DNA of 10,050 nt, from positions 1-10,050 of the forward strand of contig CAMLKR010000072.1 of assembly GCA_946480565.1 (NCBI GenBank). Reading direction: 5' to 3'. Positions 6,855 to 10,050 of this stretch are shown in pieces. The DNA comes from an uncultured Arenimonas sp. (GTDB lineage: Bacteria > Pseudomonadota > Gammaproteobacteria > Xanthomonadales > Xanthomonadaceae). Positions within the stretch are counted from its first letter, which is position 1. Each line of letters begins with the position of its first letter. The translations under genes were made by a program, and so were the position numbers. The notes under the pieces are model-generated. The model was not told where the DNA came from. It searched no databases and worked only from the letters and a program-made list of their open reading frames with translations.

Positions 6855-9601
6855 CAGTTCGGCTCCGAGCGGGGCGGGGTGGGGGCGATGCGGCCGACGA
6901 TCACCAGCAGCAGACCGACCGCAATGAAGGACACGACACCGGTGATGTTGCCGATGAACTGGCGGTCCACGACCAGCAGCTTCAGGCAGACCACGCCCAG
7001 CAGGGCGGCGCCCAGCCACCACAGCGGCCGGTCGTGCCGGCGCGAGCCGAGGATCCAGGCGACCACGCCGGCCACGCACCAGGCGATGGTCAGGCTGGCC
7101 TGGGCCAGGCGCGAGGACAGGATCGACTCCGACCAGGGCAGACCGGCCAGGTGGTGGCAGGCACGCAGCACCGCCATGGTCAGCGTCAGCAGCGCGGCGC
7201 CTGCCCACAGCGGCCAGCCGGCCGGGCCGATGTCGCGTTCGCGCAGGGCCAGGGCCATCACCAGCAGGCCCAGCAGCAGGCTCAGCTCCAGCGGATTGAG
7301 CAGGGGCAGCCAGGGCAGGGGCGCGCTGCCGCCGGGCATGAACTGCCCGACCAGCCAGCCCAGCCCCAGTCCGAGGCCGGCCACCGCCAGCCAGAGCGGA
7401 CGCCAGCCCTCGAAGGCCGCGGCGACCGGCCAGCCCGCCCACTGCGGTCTGCGCCAGGCCAGGGCCGCCAGCGCGGCCAGCGGCGCCAGCGCGGCCGGCA
7501 GCAGCCAACCGTCGCCCATGCCGAAACGATCGTCGAACAGGCGCACCAGGCTGGTGCCCAGCGCCGCGGCAACCGTCGCGAACACCGCCAGGTGCCCCAC
7601 CGCCAGGCCACGCGAACGCGGCTCAAGCAGCGCGCGCAGCGACAGCAGCAGCGCCGCCACGATCGCCCACCAGGGCAGCAAAGGCAGGTCGAACCAGGTC
7701 GCGTAGCGCGACTCCAGTGCCGCCAGCGCCAGCGGGAAGGCCAGCACGGCGCCCAGCGGGATCAGCCAGCCCACGCGCGGCCAGCCCATCGGCCGGCGCA
7801 GCAGCGCCGCCAGCACCGCGGTGAGCGCGGCGAACAGGCCGTAGGCCGTGCCTTCCGAGTCCGGTTCCAGGTTGACCTCGATCTCGTGCACGCCCAGCAG
7901 GAACCACCAGAACAGACCGGCCAGGAACAGCAGGACCGCCAGCACCTTGCCCTTCCCGGCGCGGTCGTGCAGCCAGGACGCGCCGAAGGTCGTCAGCGCC
8001 AGCAGGCCCAGGTTCATCGCCTGGCCATTGAGCAGGAAACGTTCCTTCAGGGTCGGGTCGTAGTCGAACAGGCTGACCACCCAGGCCACGCCGGCCAGGC
8101 CCAGCAGCACCAGGCCGGTCCAGCGCGTGAGCCGGCGATCCTGGCGCAGGCCGAGCCAGACCATGCCCAGGCCCTGCAGCGCCCAGGCCGCCGAGGTCCA
8201 GCGCGCCGACAGCGCCAGCGGGATCGCCAGCGTCACGAACACCACGCCCATCGCCGCGCTGCTCTGCGCCAGCACGCGCAGGCGCTCATTGCTGCGCGCC
8301 CACAGGGCCAGCCCGGCATAGATCGCCGCGACCACCACGGCGCTCAGCGCCAGCGGCAGCGTGTCCTCGCGGTCGGCCAGCAGGCCGGCCTGCATCGGGA
8401 AGGCCAGCAGCGGCGTGCCGAACAGCAGGGTGCCGTCGACCTTGCCGTTCTTGCCGCGTCCCGCCAGCGCATACAGCACCGGTATGGCGACGTAGAACAG
8501 GAAGAACAGCACCAGGAAGGGTTCGACCGTGTTGAAGAACTCCGGCTTGTAGTACTTCGCGCCCCAGACGCCGCCGATGGCGAAGGTGAAGACGAAGCCC
8601 ACCAGGTTCAGCGCCCGCCACGGCCGCTTCCAGGCGATGGCGAACACCGCGGCGTTGAGCACCGCGTAGTAGCTGAAGAGCGCGACGTGGTTGCCGCTGC
8701 CGGTGGAGATCAACACCGGTGCCAGGTAGCCGCCGATGAAGCCCAGCACCGCCAGCGCCGGCGCGTTCTGCCGCACCGCCAGCACGCTGGCGCCGGCGAC
8801 CAGGATGATCACCATCACGAAGGCCGGCATCGCCTCGATCAGCTGGTAGTAGCGATAGGTCGCGAACACCGTCAGCAGGAGGATGCCGATGGCGCCACCC
8901 TGCAGGCTCAGGCCGAAGGCGGGCCGTTCGCGTGCGGTGCGCAGGCCCCAGACCAGGCCGGCGATGGCGCCGGCGGCGATGCCGGCCAGGCGGAACTCGA
9001 TCGGCAGGGTCAGCCAGCCGGCGTCGGCGGCGTACTTGAGCGCGGCGGCGACGCCGAACATCAGCACCAGCAGGCCGATCTTCACCGGCACGTTGCCCTC
9101 GAACAGCCAGCCGCGCACGGTGGCGAGCAGGTGTTCGAAAACGTCGGAGGCCGGCGGCTCCGCGGCCGGTGGCGAAACCCGGGCCGCGGCCGGCGCGGAA
9201 GCGGCGACCGGAGCGGGTGCGCGGGGCGCGGGGACAGGCGGCGGCGTGGCCGCGGGCCGGGTGGCGGCGGGTTCGACCGACACCGCCGGCGCGGAGGCTG
9301 CCGCCGCGGACATCTCGGGCGGCGCGGCCGGCGAAGGCGGAACGCGGACGCTTTCGGGCGTTGGCACCGACGCCGGTTCGGCGCCCGGCGCAGCCGTGGC
9401 GGCGCGGCGCGACAGCGCCTCGACCCGCGCCAGCCGCTGCTCCATCCCGGCCAGGCGCCCGCGCAGGCTGGACACCAAGCCGAGCAGGGCACCCAGCAGG
9501 GCGCCGGCCACGAATCCGAACAGTTCTTCGCTGGCATCAGCCATCACGGCCCCCAGCACGGCGCCCAGCAAGCCCAGGATCCAGCTCATCCCCATCCCCA
9601 T
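6854..9601 (-). CDS. DUF2339 family giant polytopic membrane protein
   Basis: A 915-residue inner-membrane protein. It has an N-terminal hydrophobic region (about 6-20 and 28-43), then a short amphipathic, coiled-coil-like stretch around SLRGRLAGMEQRLARVEAL (45-63). A long Pro/Ala/Val-rich linker follows (about 68-151, positions 9149-9400). From about 155 come FEHLLATVRGWLFEGNVPVK and then about two dozen hydrophobic helices by eye, running to the end. The segment GNVPVKIGLLVLMFGVAAAL (169-188) is the landmark I associate with DUF2339. No enzyme motif is seen and the function is unknown. It probably works with the downstream DUF3999 protein, whose start overlaps its stop. Three in-frame ATGs lie at 9601, 9595 and 9589. 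The third (911 residues) has GGGG six bases upstream and is the better start, while the first has almost no ribosome binding site. No good -35/-10 pair is visible upstream. Confidence 0.82.
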   Translation of the reverse strand: MGMGMSWILGLLGAVLGAVMADASEELFGFVAGALLGALLGLVSSLRGRLAGMEQRLARVEALSRRAATAAPGAEPASVPTPESVRVPPSPAAPPEMSAAAASAPAVSVEPAATRPAATPPPVPAPRAPAPVAASAPAAARVSPPAAEPPASDVFEHLLATVRGWLFEGNVPVKIGLLVLMFGVAAALKYAADAGWLTLPIEFRLAGIAAGAIAGLVWGLRTARERPAFGLSLQGGAIGILLLTVFATYRYYQLIEAMPAFVMVIILVAGASVLAVRQNAPALAVLGFIGGYLAPVLISTGSGNHVALFSYYAVLNAAVFAIAWKRPWRALNLVGFVFTFAIGGVWGAKYYKPEFFNTVEPFLVLFFLFYVAIPVLYALAGRGKNGKVDGTLLFGTPLLAFPMQAGLLADREDTLPLALSAVVVAAIYAGLALWARSNERLRVLAQSSAAMGVVFVTLAIPLALSARWTSAAWALQGLGMVWLGLRQDRRLTRWTGLVLLGLAGVAWVVSLFDYDPTLKERFLLNGQAMNLGLLALTTFGASWLHDRAGKGKVLAVLLFLAGLFWWFLLGVHEIEVNLEPDSEGTAYGLFAALTAVLAALLRRPMGWPRVGWLIPLGAVLAFPLALAALESRYATWFDLPLLPWWAIVAALLLSLRALLEPRSRGLAVGHLAVFATVAAALGTSLVRLFDDRFGMGDGWLLPAALAPLAALAALAWRRPQWAGWPVAAAFEGWRPLWLAVAGLGLGLGWLVGQFMPGGSAPLPWLPLLNPLELSLLLGLLVMALALRERDIGPAGWPLWAGAALLTLTMAVLRACHHLAGLPWSESILSSRLAQASLTIAWCVAGVVAWILGSRRHDRPLWWLGAALLGVVCLKLLVVDRQFIGNITGVVSFIAVGLLLVIVGRIAPTPPRSEPN

Positions 9602-9615
9602 GGTCCACGTGGCCC
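9602..9615. repeat. Imperfect palindrome around CCACGTGG before the DUF2339 start
   Basis: The perfect 8-bp palindrome CCACGTGG (9605-9612) is extended by two matching G/C pairs after one mismatch, giving 14 bases directly upstream of the first possible DUF2339 ATG. It could be a regulator site or chance. Nothing else supports it. Confidence 0.25.
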
Positions 9616-9650
9616 GAGTGTAGCCAACCCGTGAAGGGGTGGGTGGACGG

Positions 9651-9680
9651 AAACAAAAACGCCGCCCGGTTGGGCGGCGT
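9651..9680 (-). terminator. Intrinsic terminator of tRNA-Pro
   Basis: On the - strand a perfect 9-bp stem ACGCCGCCC/GGGCGGCGT (9680-9672 and 9667-9659) closes a 4-base loop AACC. TTTTTGTTT follows at 9659-9651, overlapping the stem by one base. This is a textbook Rho-independent terminator. It begins 15 bases after the tRNA 3' end and ends about 50 bases before the DUF2339 start, so it separates the two transcripts. Confidence 0.92.
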
Positions 9681-9694
9681 GTTCGCGGAACCGA

Positions 9695-9771
9695 TGGTCG
9701 GGGAGACAGGATTTGAACCTGCGACTTCTACGTCCCGAACGTAGCGCTCTACCAGGCTGAGCTACACCCCG
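9695..9771 (-). tRNA. tRNA-Pro, anticodon CGG
   Basis: A 77-base cloverleaf including an encoded CCA (9697-9695). Acceptor 5' strand CGGGGTG begins at 9771. The D stem is GCTC/GAGC with loop AGCCTGGTA. The anticodon stem CTACG/CGTAG has loop TTCGGGA, giving anticodon CGG for the proline codon CCG, which is frequent in such GC-rich genomes. The T stem is GCAGG/CCTGT with loop TTCAAAT, and the discriminator is A73. The acceptor 3' strand is CTCCCCG, so position 6:67 is a U-U mismatch, and 49:65 is a G-U pair. Otherwise the fold is complete, and flanking promoter and terminator sequences indicate a working single-gene transcript. Confidence 0.96.
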
Positions 9772-9787
9772 AGGGATCGAGCCGCGT

Positions 9788-9816
9788 ATTCTAGGGGGGA
9801 AGCACGGCATCGGCAA
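9788..9816 (-). promoter_or_regulatory. Promoter of tRNA-Pro
   Basis: On the - strand, TTGCCG (9816-9811, four of six matches to TTGACA) is exactly 17 bases from TAGAAT (9793-9788, five of six to TATAAT). This predicts a start near 9781 and a leader of about 10 bases before the tRNA. The bases after the -10 (ACGCGGC) are GC-rich, as in stringently controlled stable-RNA promoters. That control is inference. Confidence 0.75.
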
Positions 9817-9839
9817 GCCCGGGTTCGCCAGGCCCGCCC

Positions 9840-9852
9840 CGGAGCGGCTCCG
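9840..9852. repeat. Perfect 6-1-6 palindrome at the expected -35 position of hisS
   Basis: CGGAGC (9840-9845) and GCTCCG (9847-9852) are perfect inverted repeats around one G. The right arm sits exactly where a -35 box for the hisS -10 (17-base spacing) would be, and no -35-like hexamer is found there. It may be a protein-binding site or a chance GC palindrome. Confidence 0.35.
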
Positions 9853-9869
9853 CGCCGGGCCGCTGCCGC

Positions 9870-9875
9870 TAGAAT
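9870..9875 (+). promoter_or_regulatory. Probable -10 box of hisS
   Basis: TAGAAT, five of six matches to the sigma-70 -10 consensus and identical to the tRNA-Pro -10 on the other strand. It would start transcription near 9882, giving a 5' leader of about 20 bases before the TTG start. No convincing -35 is visible at the right distance. Confidence 0.5.
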
Positions 9876-9901
9876 GCGCCATCGACCTGGAGTGACCCGC
9901 C

Positions 9902-10050
9902 TTGATCAAGCCCCGCACCCCGCCCGGTGTCATGGAGCTGCTGCCCCGTGACCAGATCGCCTTCCAGCGCATGCTGGACGTGATCCGCCGCAACTACGAG
10001 CGCTTCGGCTTCCTGCCGGTGGAAACGCCGGTGTTCGAGCTGTCCGAGGT
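9902..10050 (+). CDS. hisS: Histidyl-tRNA synthetase, N-terminal end (partial)
   Basis: The first 49 codons are present and the gene runs off the window. The protein reads [18 protein letters not shown] (TTG read as Met), then a helix and [18 protein letters not shown]. This is the N-terminus and motif-1 region of class II histidyl-tRNA synthetase, in the form I recall from Xanthomonadaceae. The enzyme charges tRNA-His using ATP in the cytoplasm. The start is TTG at 9902: an in-frame stop lies at 9893-9895, GGAG at 9889-9892 is well placed nine bases upstream, and the next ATG (9932) would cut off the conserved PRTPPG segment. The catalytic motifs 2 and 3 are outside the window. It is divergent from the tRNA-Pro gene. 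Confidence 0.9.
   Translation, partial: MIKPRTPPGVMELLPRDQIAFQRMLDVIRRNYERFGFLPVETPVFELSE

Noticed and set aside
6855..7508. N-terminal extension of the DUF3999 frame up to 7508
   Set aside because: The extra sequence is inside DUF2339 and Ala/Gly/Arg-rich. The ATG at 6854 with the signal peptide and TGATG overlap is clearly the true start.
5163..7706. 847-codon + strand open frame overlapping argH, DUF3999 and DUF2339
   Set aside because: It starts inside argH in another frame and runs antisense through two real genes. The protein is low-complexity Arg/Ala/Pro/Ser without family features.
7034..9634. 866-codon + strand open frame opposite DUF2339
   Set aside because: It is Gln/Arg/His-rich, low in hydrophobic core residues, and fully antisense to a convincing membrane protein. 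It is a GC-bias artefact.
9695..9771. Possible phage or island attachment site at tRNA-Pro
   Set aside because: No duplicated tRNA 3' end, integrase or foreign-looking DNA is present next to it in this window.
9586..9993. 135-codon - strand frame across tRNA-Pro and hisS
   Set aside because: It covers a tRNA gene, its promoter and terminator, and is antisense to hisS, so it is not plausible as a gene.

Overview
The window is a stretch of very GC-rich gammaproteobacterial chromosome. Its proteins look most like those of the Xanthomonadaceae/Lysobacteraceae (Xanthomonas, Lysobacter, Luteimonas and relatives). The reasons are an ArgB fused to an acetyltransferase domain, a deacetylase of the ArgE' (N-acetylcitrulline deacetylase) type beside argG, and a HisRS N-terminus beginning IKPRTPPG. 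The assignment rests on recalled protein families, not on a database search. I see no insertion sequence, phage gene, CRISPR array or sign of recent transfer. This is core chromosome.

Positions 1-5464, + strand: a tightly packed arginine operon, argG (3' end only) - argE' - argB - GNAT acetyltransferase - argC - argH. Every junction overlaps or is separated by a few bases, except a 105-base argE'-argB gap. That gap holds a possible 38-codon leader ORF and a perfect 7-bp hairpin. The enzymes fit the acetylated-intermediate route of arginine synthesis described in Xanthomonas. The bifunctional ArgB makes N-acetylglutamate and phosphorylates it, and ArgC reduces the product. A transcarbamylase acting on N-acetylornithine, ArgG, ArgE' and ArgH would finish the pathway. 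The aminotransferase and transcarbamylase lie outside the window. The role of the extra GNAT protein is unknown.

Positions 5465-5507: a short convergent intergenic region with a 20-bp perfect GC palindrome.

Positions 5508-9601, - strand: two genes of unknown function overlapping by one base. The first is a giant polytopic membrane protein (DUF2339). The second is a secreted, membrane-anchored protein (DUF3999). They look like one two-component envelope unit.

Positions 9602-10050: a tRNA-Pro(CGG) gene on the - strand with a clear promoter and intrinsic terminator, then the start of hisS on the + strand from a TTG codon. The two promoters are divergent, each has a TAGAAT -10 box, and a small palindrome lies between them.

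Most interesting for follow-up: the argE'-argB leader ORF and hairpin, the GNAT gene inside the arginine operon, the DUF2339/DUF3999 pair, and a U-U mismatch in the tRNA-Pro acceptor stem. I do not see a clearly new multi-gene defence or mobile system here.
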